Of a stretch of 64,000 bases of DNA, positions 34,806-44,212 are shown piece by piece. The position numbers were made by a program, and so were the translations under genes. The stretch is from assembly GCA_027068075.1 (NCBI GenBank), contig JAMOUJ010000005.1, forward strand, positions 650,162-714,161, in the 5' to 3' direction. This stretch comes from Candidatus Aminicenantota bacterium (GTDB lineage: Bacteria; Acidobacteriota; Aminicenantia; S016-38). Position 1 is the stretch's first letter. Every line of letters begins with the position of its first letter. Under the pieces are notes generated by a model. It had not been told where the DNA came from, did not search any database, and saw only the letters and a list, made by a program, of their open reading frames with translations.

Positions 34806-35744
34806 GTGAAGAGAATAATACCTGGCTTTCTTTTTGTGCTTTTTGTGGTGGGTTTCATCTTCGCCCTGGAGATGTACCGCTGGAACCACAGCAGAAAACC
34901 CCACTACCTCCGGGATAGAAAGGTGCTGGAAACCCGGGGCAGGGTTTCCGTAAAGGAACAGGGGAAGAACCTAAGGGTGGAGACCAGAACCGGAAGGGTT
35001 CTGATAAGCCTGGGGGAGGCGGTTTTTCTGGTGAGGGAGAAATCCCGGGCGGAATTTTCCAGGGAAGGAGGCCATCTAATCCGGGGAAGCATGGAATTTT
35101 TCGGCCAGGGAAACTTCAAAAACAGGGGTTTTCCCTGCGCCTTCCAGGGAGAAGGTGTCCTTCTGGAGACCAGGTCGGTGGTTACGAAGGGTAAGGCCTG
35201 CGGCGTGGAGGAGGGGCGGGAATACGACGGAAAGAGGAGTAAGAAGGCCAGAATTCCCGTCCTGAAAATTAAGGAGATCCCTTCGGGGGTCTCGGTGGGG
35301 GGAAGTTTTCCCTTCGTTCTGGAGGTAAGCACCGACCCCTTCTTCGTAAAAGACCTTGTGAAGTTTAGCGTATCATCCTACCGAACCCTCCGCCCGGGCA
35401 ACGGAGTCTATCATTTGAGGGCCTGTGTCGGAGGTGTGTGTTCCAGGCCTCAGTCCATGGCTGTAAAAGACCTCCGGCCTCAGTTGAGGGTCATAGATAA
35501 AACCCCCCCTACCCTGGAGGTTTCCATAACCCCCAAGGGGAGGGTTGTTATAATTCGTGGGGTAACCGAGACGGGGGTAAAGGTCTTCGTTAATGGAATA
35601 AAGGTTCCTGTGGAGGCCTCGGGGAAGTTTTTCCACACCCTGGAGTTTGAGACTCCTGGCACCAAGCGGGTGGTGGTGGAGGCGGTGGACTCCGCAGGTA
35701 ACATAAATAGAAAATCCAAGGAAGTGGTGATCTATGGGGATTAA
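34806..35744 (+). CDS. Membrane-anchored FecR-like protein with C-terminal Ig-like domain
   Basis: The 312-residue protein starts at GTG 34806. A signal anchor spans about 5-22 (IPGFLFVLFVVGFIFALE). A FecR-like beta domain follows (VLETRGRVSVKEQGK, LISLGEAVFLVREKSRAEF). The C-terminus is an Ig/PEGA-like domain (TPPTLEVSITPKGRVVIIRG, then VFVNGIKVPVEASGKFFH). It probably faces the periplasm and binds cell-wall or envelope partners. Its last 10 bp overlap mreB, tying it to the rod-shape operon. The fold is inferred from pattern only. Confidence 0.65.
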   Translation: MKRIIPGFLFVLFVVGFIFALEMYRWNHSRKPHYLRDRKVLETRGRVSVKEQGKNLRVETRTGRVLISLGEAVFLVREKSRAEFSREGGHLIRGSMEFFGQGNFKNRGFPCAFQGEGVLLETRSVVTKGKACGVEEGREYDGKRSKKARIPVLKIKEIPSGVSVGGSFPFVLEVSTDPFFVKDLVKFSVSSYRTLRPGNGVYHLRACVGGVCSRPQSMAVKDLRPQLRVIDKTPPTLEVSITPKGRVVIIRGVTETGVKVFVNGIKVPVEASGKFFHTLEFETPGTKRVVVEAVDSAGNINRKSKEVVIYGD

Positions 35745-36768
35745 ATTTAACAACATTTTTTCCATCTTTGAGGCTCCGAGCCTCGGAATTGATCTGGGAA
35801 CGGCCAACACCCTGATCTACAAGAAGGGTGAAGGCATAGTCCTGAGGGAACCCTCCATCGTGGCCATTGATACCGCCACCGGGAAGGTTCTGGCCACCGG
35901 CAACGAGGCCAAGAGGATGCTGGGGAAGACCCCGGATAGGGTCAGGGCCGTTAAGCCCCTGAGGGATGGGGTAATTGCGGATTTTGAGGCGGCGGAAAAG
36001 ATGCTGGAAACCTTCCTCAAGAAGGCCATGAGGGGGATCTCCTGGGTCAGGCCCCGGGTGGTTATCGGCATCCCTTCGGGGATTACCCCGGTGGAGAAGA
36101 GGGCCGTCAAGGATGTGGCCCTCCGGGTCAGGGCCAAGGAAGTCTTCATGGTGGAGCAGGCCATGGCTGCTGCCATCGGAGCCGGCCTTTCGGTTCAGGA
36201 GCCCACCGGAAGCATGATAGTGGACATAGGGGGAGGAACCACCGACATATCCGTGATTTCCATGGCCGGGGTGGTTAAGGGAAAGACCATAAGGGTGGCG
36301 GGGAACGAGATGGACGAGGCCATCAAGAACTATCTGAAAAACAAGTTCAATCTACTGGTAGGGGAGAGGACGGCCGAGGAGATAAAAATAGAAATAGGCA
36401 ACGCCATGGAAACCGAGGACCCCAGGGAAAAGGAAGTTAAGGGGCGGGATCTGAGGGAGGGCCTTCCCAGGAACATCGTAGTCAACGAACTGGACATAAA
36501 GGAGGCCCTGGAGCCGGTAATCGTGGCCATAATAAACGCCATAATGGACACCCTGGAGACCACCCCTCCGGAACTCTCCGCCGATATTTTTGAAAGGGGA
36601 ATCGTCCTAAGCGGCGGCGGCGCCCTGTTGAAAAACTTGGATAAGAGGATTGAAAGGGAAATAAAACTCCCGGTGGAAGTGGCCAGGGACCCCCTTTCCA
36701 GTGTGGCAGAGGGCGTGGGCAAAATTCTGGACGATGTGGACCTTCTGAGGAAGGTTTCTGTGGATTAA
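35734..36768 (+). CDS. mreB: Rod shape-determining actin homolog MreB
   Basis: MreB filaments guide lateral wall synthesis. The 344 residues are full length, with the phosphate-1 motif LGIDLGTANTLIY near 15, GIPSGITPVEKRAV, MIVDIGGGTTDISVI and LSGGGALLKNLD. It starts inside the FecR-like gene and is followed 1 bp later by mreC. Confidence 0.98.
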   Translation: MGIKFNNIFSIFEAPSLGIDLGTANTLIYKKGEGIVLREPSIVAIDTATGKVLATGNEAKRMLGKTPDRVRAVKPLRDGVIADFEAAEKMLETFLKKAMRGISWVRPRVVIGIPSGITPVEKRAVKDVALRVRAKEVFMVEQAMAAAIGAGLSVQEPTGSMIVDIGGGTTDISVISMAGVVKGKTIRVAGNEMDEAIKNYLKNKFNLLVGERTAEEIKIEIGNAMETEDPREKEVKGRDLREGLPRNIVVNELDIKEALEPVIVAIINAIMDTLETTPPELSADIFERGIVLSGGGALLKNLDKRIEREIKLPVEVARDPLSSVAEGVGKILDDVDLLRKVSVD

Positions 36769-36769
36769 A

Positions 36770-37546
36770 TTGCAGGAAGCAAGGAGAGTATACCTCGTTT
36801 TTCTCGCCTTAAATTTGCTCCTGCTCCTTTCCCAGCGCTCCGTGGCCAGGAGAATCGGCGATGCCATTTATTCCCTGGTTTTAAGGGTGGAGGGGGTCGG
36901 AGCATTTATTTCCGGAGCCTACCACTCCGCAGGGAAGAAGATCCGGGCCATCTCCCGGGCCCGGGAAGTCCTGGAGGAGAACGAAGGCCTCCGGCGGGCT
37001 CTGGTGCAGGAAAAACTTAAGGTTACCCGTCTTCGCCAGGAACTGGAAAGGATAAAAACTCAGCCCTCCCTTCCGTATCCTTCGGTTTACTTTGCCCGAA
37101 CGGTGTTTTTGAACCCCGTAAGCCTCCACCTGAGGTTTTCGGTGGCGGCCGGCTGGGGTCAGGGCGTAAGGGAATTTATGCCGGTGGTGGACATGAAAGG
37201 CAACGCCGTGGGTAAGGTGGTGGGTCCCGTCCTCTACGCCAGTTGTTGGGTAAGGCCCATAACATATCCTATGTCCTCCACCGGGGTGGTCATCGGCCAG
37301 TATTACGGGGTAGCCCGGGGCACGGGTCAGGACCTTCTGGAGGTGGACTACATATATCCTACCTCTTCGGTAAGTCCGGGGGAGGAAGTTTATACCTCAG
37401 GTTTGGATGGGGTTTTCCCACCGGGCATCCCCCTGGGCAAGGTGGTTTCCGTGAAAAGAACCCCGGGGCTGTTTTTGAAGATAAAGGTCAGGGCCAATTT
37501 CTCCCTGGAGAGTTTGAAATGGGTTGGGATAATAAGAAAGTGGTGA
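36770..37546 (+). CDS. mreC: Rod shape-determining protein MreC
   Basis: The 258-residue protein starts with TTG at 36770, just after the mreB stop. It has one N-terminal helix (VYLVFLALNLLLLLSQ), a coiled coil at about 60-95 and the two-barrel periplasmic domain (DLLEVDYIYPTSSVSPGEEV, TSGLDGVFPPGIPLGKV). It organises the elongasome with MreD and RodA/PBP2. Confidence 0.94.
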   Translation: MQEARRVYLVFLALNLLLLLSQRSVARRIGDAIYSLVLRVEGVGAFISGAYHSAGKKIRAISRAREVLEENEGLRRALVQEKLKVTRLRQELERIKTQPSLPYPSVYFARTVFLNPVSLHLRFSVAAGWGQGVREFMPVVDMKGNAVGKVVGPVLYASCWVRPITYPMSSTGVVIGQYYGVARGTGQDLLEVDYIYPTSSVSPGEEVYTSGLDGVFPPGIPLGKVVSVKRTPGLFLKIKVRANFSLESLKWVGIIRKW

Positions 37547-37974
37547 TCCTCTTCGTAGGTCTGGCTCTGATGTTTTCCTTCCTGTGGACCGCTTCCCCGG
37601 TCTACGGCTTTCTTCCCTTTCAATTCCTCCCCATGGTGGCCTTTCTGCGGCACAGGGCCGGCGACGGTCCCTGGGTGGCCATCCTTTCTGGTTTGCTTCT
37701 GGACCTAGCCCTGGGGGTTCCCCTGGGAGTCTTCGGGTTTTCCCTGACTGCCGCCTCATTCCTCTTTTCCGAACTATCCCGAAAGGTTCTTCTTACCCCC
37801 AGGGCTTCGGTGATCTTCCTGATTCTCTATCTGGCGGTGAAGGACCTTATAGCCCTGGGAATCCTTTCGGCCTTTTCCATTCGCTGGACTCCCTCCATTC
37901 TGGGATATTTTCTCACCCTCCTGGCCTATTATCCCATTTACATAAAAAATGAAAGAAAGTTTAGAGAAACTTAA
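37519..37974 (+). CDS. mreD: Rod shape-determining protein MreD
   Basis: The 151-residue membrane protein has about five helices and the block AILSGLLLDLALGVPLGVFG typical of MreD. I chose ATG 37519 because it follows GGAG and opens MGWDNKKVV before the first helix. The frame continues upstream without a stop, but that part is only the shadow of mreC. It overlaps mreC by 28 bp and mrdA by 26 bp. Confidence 0.88.
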   Translation: MGWDNKKVVILFVGLALMFSFLWTASPVYGFLPFQFLPMVAFLRHRAGDGPWVAILSGLLLDLALGVPLGVFGFSLTAASFLFSELSRKVLLTPRASVIFLILYLAVKDLIALGILSAFSIRWTPSILGYFLTLLAYYPIYIKNERKFRET

Positions 37975-39691
37975 AGCCTCCAGGGTTAAATTCCTGTTCC
38001 TCGTGGGACTGGCTGTCCTGGTGGTGCTGGTCCGGAGTTTTCAACTTCAGGTGCTTCAATACCGGAAGTTTTCCCGTCTGGCGGAGAGGAACAGGACCGT
38101 GAAATTTCCCCGCCGGGCGCCCCGGGGGATGATTCTTGACCGGAAGGGGAGGGTTCTGGCCGAGGCCAGGGCAACCTTTTCCCTTTACATAGTGAGGGGT
38201 TTTTCCAGGGACCTTGAGAAAACCCTGAAAATCATAGCCCCGATTTTGGAGACCACGGTGGAAGTTCTGAAGGGGAGGCTGGAGGAGCAGAAGTATCTGC
38301 CCAAACTTCAGCCGGTGGCCCTGGCGGATAATCTCTCCATTTCACAGGTTTCTCGCCTGGAGGCCCTCCGGGAGGTTTTCCCGGAAATTCTGGTGGAGGC
38401 CGAACCCTCCAGGTTCTATCCCTACGGGAAACTGGCCGCCCATGTGGTGGGATATGTGGGGGAGGTGAGTTTGGGGGAAGTAAAAAGGATGGGATTGAAA
38501 CCCGGAGAAATAGTGGGGAAAAAGGGGGTGGAGAAGGAATACGATGCCCAGTTGAGGGGGGAGGAGGGATATGTGGAGGTGCTCAGGGACAGTCTGGGCA
38601 ATCCCATAAAGGTTTTAAAGGAGGTTTTACCCCGGGCGGGAAGGGATCTCAAACTTTCCCTGGACCTGGACCTTCAAAAGATAGCCCGGGAGGAGATGGG
38701 CGGGGAAAGGGGGGCGGTGGTTATCGTTTCCCCCACCACCGGGGAGATTCTGGCCATGGTTTCCAGTCCCTCCTTTGACCCCAACCTTATGTCCTCCCGG
38801 TTTTCCGGCCGGGAGAAGGTAAAAATAATGACTTCCCCCGATAAACCCCTCTTTACCAGGGCCATCCAGGGCACCTATCCCATAGGCTCCATCTTCAAAC
38901 TGGCGGTGGCGATAGCGGCTTTGAGCGAAGGGGTGGTTAAGCCCGGCGAGAGGCTTTTCTGTCCGGGATTTTTCCCCTTTGGGGGAAGGCTTTTCCGTTG
39001 CTGGACCTCCGCCGGCCACGGATGGGAAAATCTCCCCATGGCCATAAAAGATTCCTGCAATGTCTATTTCTACAAGGTGGGAAAGCGACTCGGCATAGAG
39101 AGAATGGTGAAGGTGGTAAGCAAGTTCCCCTTCGGCCGCAGAACCGGAGTGGACCTGCCCGGGGAAAGGGCCGGCATACTCCCCAGTCCGGAGTGGAAAA
39201 GAAAGAGGTTCGGCGTGGATTGGTATCCTGGCGAGACCCTCTCCCTGAGCATAGGCCAGGGTTATTTCGTGGCCACGCCCCTTCAGGTGGTCCTTTTTCT
39301 TTCGGCCATAGCCAACAGGGGGTGGTACCCGATTCCCCACCTTAAGGGTGACATTCCCCCGGTTAAAATTCCCACGGGGTTATCCCCTTCGGTTTTCCGC
39401 TGGGTGATCCGGGGCATGAGGCTGGCGGTGGAGGAGGGGACCGCCAGGGGAGCCGCCGTTCCAGGGATATCCGTGTGCGGAAAAACCGGAACCGCCCAGG
39501 TGGTTAGGCTTGAGAAAAGCAAGAAAATAAAACCCCATTCTCTTTTTGCGGCCTTTGCTCCCTGCTCCAACCCCCGGGTGGCCATTCTGGTCCTGGTGGA
39601 GCATGGGGGGGCCGGGGGAAAGACCGCCGCCCCCATGGCCGGTAGAATTTTAAGGAGGATTTTTCATGAGAAGGCTGCGAGAAATAGATAA
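37949..39691 (+). CDS. mrdA: Penicillin-binding protein 2 (elongation transpeptidase)
   Basis: This 580-residue class B PBP has an N-terminal anchor helix (15-32), a dimerisation domain and a transpeptidase domain. Active-site motifs are SxxK at Ser314-Lys317 (YPIGSIFKLA), SCN in IKDSCNVYF and KTGTA in CGKTGTAQVV. It crosslinks lateral peptidoglycan with RodA, which overlaps it by 26 bp. Confidence 0.96.
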   Translation: MKESLEKLKASRVKFLFLVGLAVLVVLVRSFQLQVLQYRKFSRLAERNRTVKFPRRAPRGMILDRKGRVLAEARATFSLYIVRGFSRDLEKTLKIIAPILETTVEVLKGRLEEQKYLPKLQPVALADNLSISQVSRLEALREVFPEILVEAEPSRFYPYGKLAAHVVGYVGEVSLGEVKRMGLKPGEIVGKKGVEKEYDAQLRGEEGYVEVLRDSLGNPIKVLKEVLPRAGRDLKLSLDLDLQKIAREEMGGERGAVVIVSPTTGEILAMVSSPSFDPNLMSSRFSGREKVKIMTSPDKPLFTRAIQGTYPIGSIFKLAVAIAALSEGVVKPGERLFCPGFFPFGGRLFRCWTSAGHGWENLPMAIKDSCNVYFYKVGKRLGIERMVKVVSKFPFGRRTGVDLPGERAGILPSPEWKRKRFGVDWYPGETLSLSIGQGYFVATPLQVVLFLSAIANRGWYPIPHLKGDIPPVKIPTGLSPSVFRWVIRGMRLAVEEGTARGAAVPGISVCGKTGTAQVVRLEKSKKIKPHSLFAAFAPCSNPRVAILVLVEHGGAGGKTAAPMAGRILRRIFHEKAARNR

Positions 39692-40724
39692 GGGGATGCT
39701 CCTCTGGGCCCTTTCCCTGAACCTGGTGGGATTTGTGGGGATCTGGCTTTCCCTGGGGAGTCCCCACTACCTGATGGGCCAGGCCTTCCGTCTGCTTCTG
39801 GCCCTCGGCGGTTTTCTCCTGTTTTCCTCCATAAACTACCGGAAACTGGTGAACCTATCCCCCTGGCTTTACGCAGGGCTTATAGCGGTGCTGGTTCCCC
39901 TGGCCTTCCGCGGTGGGGTATCCAGTTGGCTGAGATTGGGAACCTTCTGGTTTCAGCCCTCGGAGGCGGGAAAGTTTATCATTCCCCTATTTCTGGTAAG
40001 GGTTGTAAAGAAGAGGCTTACCTTTCCCCTTTCGCTGGGAAACCTGGCCCTTACCGGGGCTGTGGTGGGGGTTCCCATGGTCTTGGTGGCCATGGAGCCT
40101 GACCTGGGGACCGCCTTCGTGTACCTGGCCTTTCCCCTGGGTCTTTACCTGGTCTTCGGGATGAAAAGGCGGCTCAGGAACCTTCTGGTTCTGGCGGGGA
40201 TTTTCCTCTTTGCGGCGGCCTGGTTTTTCTTCCTGGAGGGTTATCAGAAAAAAAGGATCACCTCCTTTCTTAACCCATCGGAGGATCCCCGGGGGGCGGC
40301 CTACCAGGTGTATCAGTCCAAGATTTCCATAGGTTCCGGCGGGCTTTTCGGGAAGGGGCTCAGGGAGATGACCCAGGCAAAACTGCGGTTCCTTCCGGCG
40401 GCCCATACGGACTTCATTTTCTCCGTCATCGCCGAGGGCTTCGGCTTCCTGGGGGTGGCGGCGGTGCTTCTGCTTTATTTTCTGCTTTTCTACCGGATAT
40501 TTTCGGCGGTGGAATATCTTGCCGAGGAGGAGGCCATTCTTCTGGTGGTGCTCCTGGGTTCCTGGATGGCCTTCCAGACCGTCTTTAACCTCCTGATTGC
40601 CGTGGGGCTCTTTCCGGTGACCGGTTTTCCCCTTCCCCTCCTTAGTTATGGGGGATCCAACCTACTGGCCACCTACATTTCCCTGGGAATAATAAACAGC
40701 ACCCTGGCATGGAGATGGGAATGA
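39666..40724 (+). CDS. rodA: Peptidoglycan glycosyltransferase RodA
   Basis: This SEDS-family polymerase (352 residues) has about ten helices. Blocks are RLGTFWFQPSEAGKF, MEPDLGTAFVY, SKISIGSGGLFGKG, AAHTDFIFSVIAEGFGF and PLLSYGGSNLLATYISLG. It is the last mre-operon gene of standard content. The next gene begins at its stop. Confidence 0.96.
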   Translation: MRRLREIDKGMLLWALSLNLVGFVGIWLSLGSPHYLMGQAFRLLLALGGFLLFSSINYRKLVNLSPWLYAGLIAVLVPLAFRGGVSSWLRLGTFWFQPSEAGKFIIPLFLVRVVKKRLTFPLSLGNLALTGAVVGVPMVLVAMEPDLGTAFVYLAFPLGLYLVFGMKRRLRNLLVLAGIFLFAAAWFFFLEGYQKKRITSFLNPSEDPRGAAYQVYQSKISIGSGGLFGKGLREMTQAKLRFLPAAHTDFIFSVIAEGFGFLGVAAVLLLYFLLFYRIFSAVEYLAEEEAILLVVLLGSWMAFQTVFNLLIAVGLFPVTGFPLPLLSYGGSNLLATYISLGIINSTLAWRWE

Positions 40725-43072
40725 GGGAGTGGCTCCTCAAGGTCAGGAAGCCCTCCAGGTACATCGGGGGGGAGTTCGGGTCCATTTCCAAGCCCGATGC
40801 TAAGGTTCGCATAGCCCTGGCCTACCCGGACCTTTACGAAGTGGGAATGAGTTATCTGGGGTTGAGGATCCTTTATTTTCTGATAAATTCCCATCCGCAG
40901 GTGGCCGCCGAAAGGGTCTTCATGCCCGATGCCGATGCTCACCTTGAAATGAAAAGGAGGGGCGTTCCCCTGTTCACCCTGGAGAGCAGAACCCCTTTGG
41001 GAAAAACCGACCTGGTGGCCTTTTCTCTCCTTTACGAATTGAATTACACCAATCTCCTTCACATGCTGGACCTTGGGGGAATCCCCCTACGCCGGGAAGA
41101 GAGGGGCCAGGGCGATCCAATCGTGGGAGCCGGAGGACCCAATGTGATAAACCCCGAGCCCCTGACGGAATTTCTGGATTTCGTCTTCTTCGGAGATGGG
41201 GAGGTTTTTTTTGAAAGGGCAGTCCCCATACTGCTCGGCACCGGGAACCGCCGGGAAAGGCTGGAGGAATTGGGAAAAATCCCCGGGGTGTATTTGCCGG
41301 AGAAAGCCCGGCGGGATAGGACCTCCCACGGGCATTATTTCGTCAGGGAACCCAGGGTGAAAAAGGCCATTCTCACGGACCTGAACGCCCATCCCTTCCC
41401 AGAGGAGGCCATCCTTCCCCACGCCGAATCGGTTTTTGACCGTCAGGGATGGGAAATATCCAGGGGCTGTCCCCAGAAGTGTCGGTTCTGTCAGGCCACC
41501 CAGTTCTACTCCCCCTTCCGAGCCAGGAACATAGACCAGGTGGCCAATTCCGTGATAAGGAGCCTCAGGAAGACCGGTTACGAGGAGGTCAGTTTCTCCT
41601 CCCTCTCCACGGCGGATTTTCCCCATTTTGATGTCCTACTGGGGGCGCTTTATCCGGAATTTAAAAAATGGGCCATCTCCGTGTCCCTTCCCTCCCTGAG
41701 GCCTTCCCTCCTCCAGCAGCCCCATGTGCTCAACATGGTGGCCGGTCTGAGGAAGACCTCCTTCACCATAGTCCCCGAGGCGGGAACGGAAAGGCTCCGA
41801 AGGGTAATCAATAAGGCCACCACCGAGGAGGAAATAATGAAGGCGGCGGAGGTTGCCTTCAGCCTCGGATGGAAAAGACTCAAGTTCTACTTCATGGTGG
41901 GTCTTCCCACCGAGAGGGAGGAGGACCTGAGGGGCATAGGGCGGCTTTTGGTGAACATATCTTCCCTGGGCAGGAAAATCCTGGGCCACAGACCCACCCT
42001 GGTGGCTTCCATATCAAATTTCGTCCCCATGCCCTGGACCCCCTTTCAATGGGAGGGGTTTGAGGAGGAGTCCTTCCTGAGGGAGAAACAGGCCTTCGTC
42101 CTGGGCCTAATAAGAAGACACCGGAACATAAGGGTGAATTTTCATTCAATCCAACAGAGTTTTCTGGAGGCCCTTCTGTCCCGGGGGGATTTCAGGGTGG
42201 GAAGGGTTTTGGAGAGGGTATTTAAAATGGGGGGGATGCTGGAGGCCTGGAAGGAACATTTCCGATTTAACCTGTGGGAGAAGGCCCTGGAGGCGGAGGG
42301 TACGGAACCTGCACTCTTTACCGGTCCCTTCCCCCTGGAGGAACCCCTGCCCTGGGACCACATGGAGGCCGGTCCCGTTAAAACTTATCTTCTGGCGGAG
42401 CGGGAGAAGGCCCTTAGGGAGGAGAGAACCCCCTCCTGCCTTGATTTGCTGTGCGGCCGGTGTAAGGGATGTATTTACTGGAAGGTGGCCAGGAAAAGGT
42501 TCACCCGGGAGGTCAAACTTACTGAGAGCCTTCCTCCCCGCAACCCGGTGGGTCGCTTTTTCTACCGTGTTTACTTCACCAAGAAGGGCACCGCCAGTTT
42601 TCTCACCCAGACCGAACTCCTTAAAACCCTGGAAAGGTTGTTCCGCAGGACCGCCACTCCCCTGGCCTTTTCCTCCGGTTTCCATCCCAAGCCCAGGATA
42701 AGCATGGGCCCGGGGCTTCCCGTGGGGGTGGAGGGGGAAAGGGAAGTTCTGGAGGTGGAGGTGGTCCAGGAACTGGAGGAGGGCTTTCTGGAAAGGTGGA
42801 ATGCTTCCTCCATAGATGGATTGAGGTTTCTTTCCCTGGAGAAGATAGAGAAAAAGGAAATATCTCGGCTGAAGTTCGCCCTTTACTGGGCACCGGTGGA
42901 GGAGGAGGAAAAGATCCGCCAACTGGGCTTTCTTCCTCAGAAGGAAGGGGACGGCTTAAAATTTTTCCACCGCCTGGACACCCCATCTCCCCATCGCCGG
43001 GCCCGGGAGGCCGGGGTAAAGATAAAACTCAAAAGGTTGAACCTATATTTTGAAGGGGACCCCCAGGTCTGA
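40721..43072 (+). CDS. Radical SAM protein (TIGR03960 type) fused to a DUF2344 domain
   Basis: This 783-residue protein has three parts. An N-terminal B12-binding-like region runs to about 200 (KPSRYIGGEFG, LAYPDLYEVGMSYLGL). A radical SAM domain follows, with the 4Fe-4S cysteines at about 250, 254 and 257 (GCPQKCRFC). From about 600 there is the DUF2344 domain (YRVYFTKKGTASFLTQTELL, FSSGFHPKPRISMGPGLPVG). The chemistry is not established; homologs often neighbour RNase G and ribosomal L21/L27 genes. Three in-frame ATGs are possible (40709, 40715, 40721); the last overlaps the rodA stop as ATGA with GGAG upstream. It ends 30 bp inside the Ldh2 gene. Confidence 0.88.
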   Translation: MREWLLKVRKPSRYIGGEFGSISKPDAKVRIALAYPDLYEVGMSYLGLRILYFLINSHPQVAAERVFMPDADAHLEMKRRGVPLFTLESRTPLGKTDLVAFSLLYELNYTNLLHMLDLGGIPLRREERGQGDPIVGAGGPNVINPEPLTEFLDFVFFGDGEVFFERAVPILLGTGNRRERLEELGKIPGVYLPEKARRDRTSHGHYFVREPRVKKAILTDLNAHPFPEEAILPHAESVFDRQGWEISRGCPQKCRFCQATQFYSPFRARNIDQVANSVIRSLRKTGYEEVSFSSLSTADFPHFDVLLGALYPEFKKWAISVSLPSLRPSLLQQPHVLNMVAGLRKTSFTIVPEAGTERLRRVINKATTEEEIMKAAEVAFSLGWKRLKFYFMVGLPTEREEDLRGIGRLLVNISSLGRKILGHRPTLVASISNFVPMPWTPFQWEGFEEESFLREKQAFVLGLIRRHRNIRVNFHSIQQSFLEALLSRGDFRVGRVLERVFKMGGMLEAWKEHFRFNLWEKALEAEGTEPALFTGPFPLEEPLPWDHMEAGPVKTYLLAEREKALREERTPSCLDLLCGRCKGCIYWKVARKRFTREVKLTESLPPRNPVGRFFYRVYFTKKGTASFLTQTELLKTLERLFRRTATPLAFSSGFHPKPRISMGPGLPVGVEGEREVLEVEVVQELEEGFLERWNASSIDGLRFLSLEKIEKKEISRLKFALYWAPVEEEEKIRQLGFLPQKEGDGLKFFHRLDTPSPHRRAREAGVKIKLKRLNLYFEGDPQV

Positions 43073-44128
43073 GGAGATTTCCCTTATGTCCTCATACACC
43101 TTGTGATAGAGGGGAACCTCCTCCCGGTTTTCTTCCTCCTTCTCAAATTCCTTTTCTCCGTGAATGTAGATCCGGTCCTTGCCCGGGGCCTTGGGTGCTC
43201 CCTTGACCATGCGGATGAGGTCGTCCATGTTAGAGGAAATCTCCTCCAGGCCCACGAAGGCCTCCGGGGAGATGGCTCCCAGGAAGTGGGAAACCCCGGC
43301 GGGTTCTCCCTTTCTTCCGTAAACCCTGGTGCCCCACGCTCCGGAGGAAAACACCCCGGAGAATATGTCCACCAGCAGGGCCAGACCGTAGCCCTTGTGG
43401 CCTCCGGTGAGTTCGTCGGCTCCTCCCAGGGGAAGAAGACCTCCCCCACGCCTTTCCAGAAGGTTCTTCAATACTCTGGCGGGGTCGTCGGTGGGAATGC
43501 CGTTTTCGTCCGTGGCCCACATGAGGGGTATTTTTTTGCCCATGCGGTTGTAAACCTCCAGTTTTCCCCTGGGAACGGTGGATGTGGCCATGTCAAGAAC
43601 ATAGGGCCTTTCCTCCCTGGAGGGGACCGCCACGGAAATGGGGTTGGTTCCCAGGACGGCGTCCTTGCCGAAGGTGGGAATTACCAGGGGGGCGGCGTTG
43701 GTCATGGATAAGCCGATGAGTCCCTCCTTGAGGGCCATCATGGAGTAATAGCCTGCTATGCCGTAGTGGTTGGAATTCCTTATGGTGGCCAGACAGATGA
43801 AGTTTTCCCTGGCCTTTTGGATGCACTTCTTCATGGTGCGATAGGCCACCACCTGGCCCATGCCTCCCCCTCCGTCCACCACCAGGGAGACGGGGGTTTC
43901 CTTCACATAGGTGATCTCTGTCCTGGCCTTCATCACGCCCTGTTTTATGCCGTTTACATAGCGGCGGAGACGGGCCACGCCGTGGGAGGATATTCCCCGC
44001 CGATCGGCGGCTATAAGGACATCCGCTATGATCTCTGCGTCCTCCCCGGGGACCCCCAGTTTTTTAAAGACATTTGTCACCACATCAAAGAGATCATCAA
44101 TTTTTACCCGGACCCATTCTTCGGCCAT
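43043..44128 (-). CDS. Ldh2-family (malate/L-lactate/ureidoglycolate) NAD(P)-dependent dehydrogenase
   Basis: The 361-residue protein has the family's non-Rossmann fold. Marks are GISSHGVARLRRYV near residue 45, IRNSNHYGIAGYYSMMA near 115, NPISVAVPS and GGHKGYGLALLVDIFSG. Members reduce or oxidise malate, sulfolactate, ureidoglycolate or imino acids, so the substrate is uncertain. It has a strong AGGAGGT site at -6 and an extended -10 just upstream. Confidence 0.88.
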   Translation of the reverse strand: MAEEWVRVKIDDLFDVVTNVFKKLGVPGEDAEIIADVLIAADRRGISSHGVARLRRYVNGIKQGVMKARTEITYVKETPVSLVVDGGGGMGQVVAYRTMKKCIQKARENFICLATIRNSNHYGIAGYYSMMALKEGLIGLSMTNAAPLVIPTFGKDAVLGTNPISVAVPSREERPYVLDMATSTVPRGKLEVYNRMGKKIPLMWATDENGIPTDDPARVLKNLLERRGGGLLPLGGADELTGGHKGYGLALLVDIFSGVFSSGAWGTRVYGRKGEPAGVSHFLGAISPEAFVGLEEISSNMDDLIRMVKGAPKAPGKDRIYIHGEKEFEKEEENREEVPLYHKVYEDIREISSDLGVPFKI

Positions 44129-44146
44129 AATTCACCTCCTGGGTAA

Positions 44147-44155
44147 ATTTTATCA
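44147..44155 (-). promoter_or_regulatory. Extended -10 for the Ldh2-type gene
   Basis: On the minus strand TG (44155-44154), A, then TAAAAT (44152-44147). Transcription would start near 44140, directly at the AGGAGGT (44140-44134), giving a leader of about 12 nt. Here the same -10 element serves a Shine-Dalgarno gene. Confidence 0.5.
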
Positions 44156-44197
44156 CCCTGATTTTCCAATAAAAACCTTTCTTTTTTTAGGCCTCTG

Positions 44198-44206
44198 TGA
44201 TATCTT
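44198..44206 (+). promoter_or_regulatory. Weak extended -10 (TGA-TATCTT) 6 nt before the mgtE ATG
   Basis: TG at 44198-44199, A, TATCTT at 44201-44206, then TTAAGG and ATG 44213. The hexamer is poor and there is no -35, but the spacing matches the leaderless promoters elsewhere in the window. Confidence 0.35.
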
Positions 44207-44212
44207 TTAAGG

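Noticed and set aside
37243-37518. Long N-terminal extension of MreD
   Set aside because: The upstream part of the frame is Gly/Pro-rich shadow of mreC. A ribosome site and the family start point to ATG 37519.
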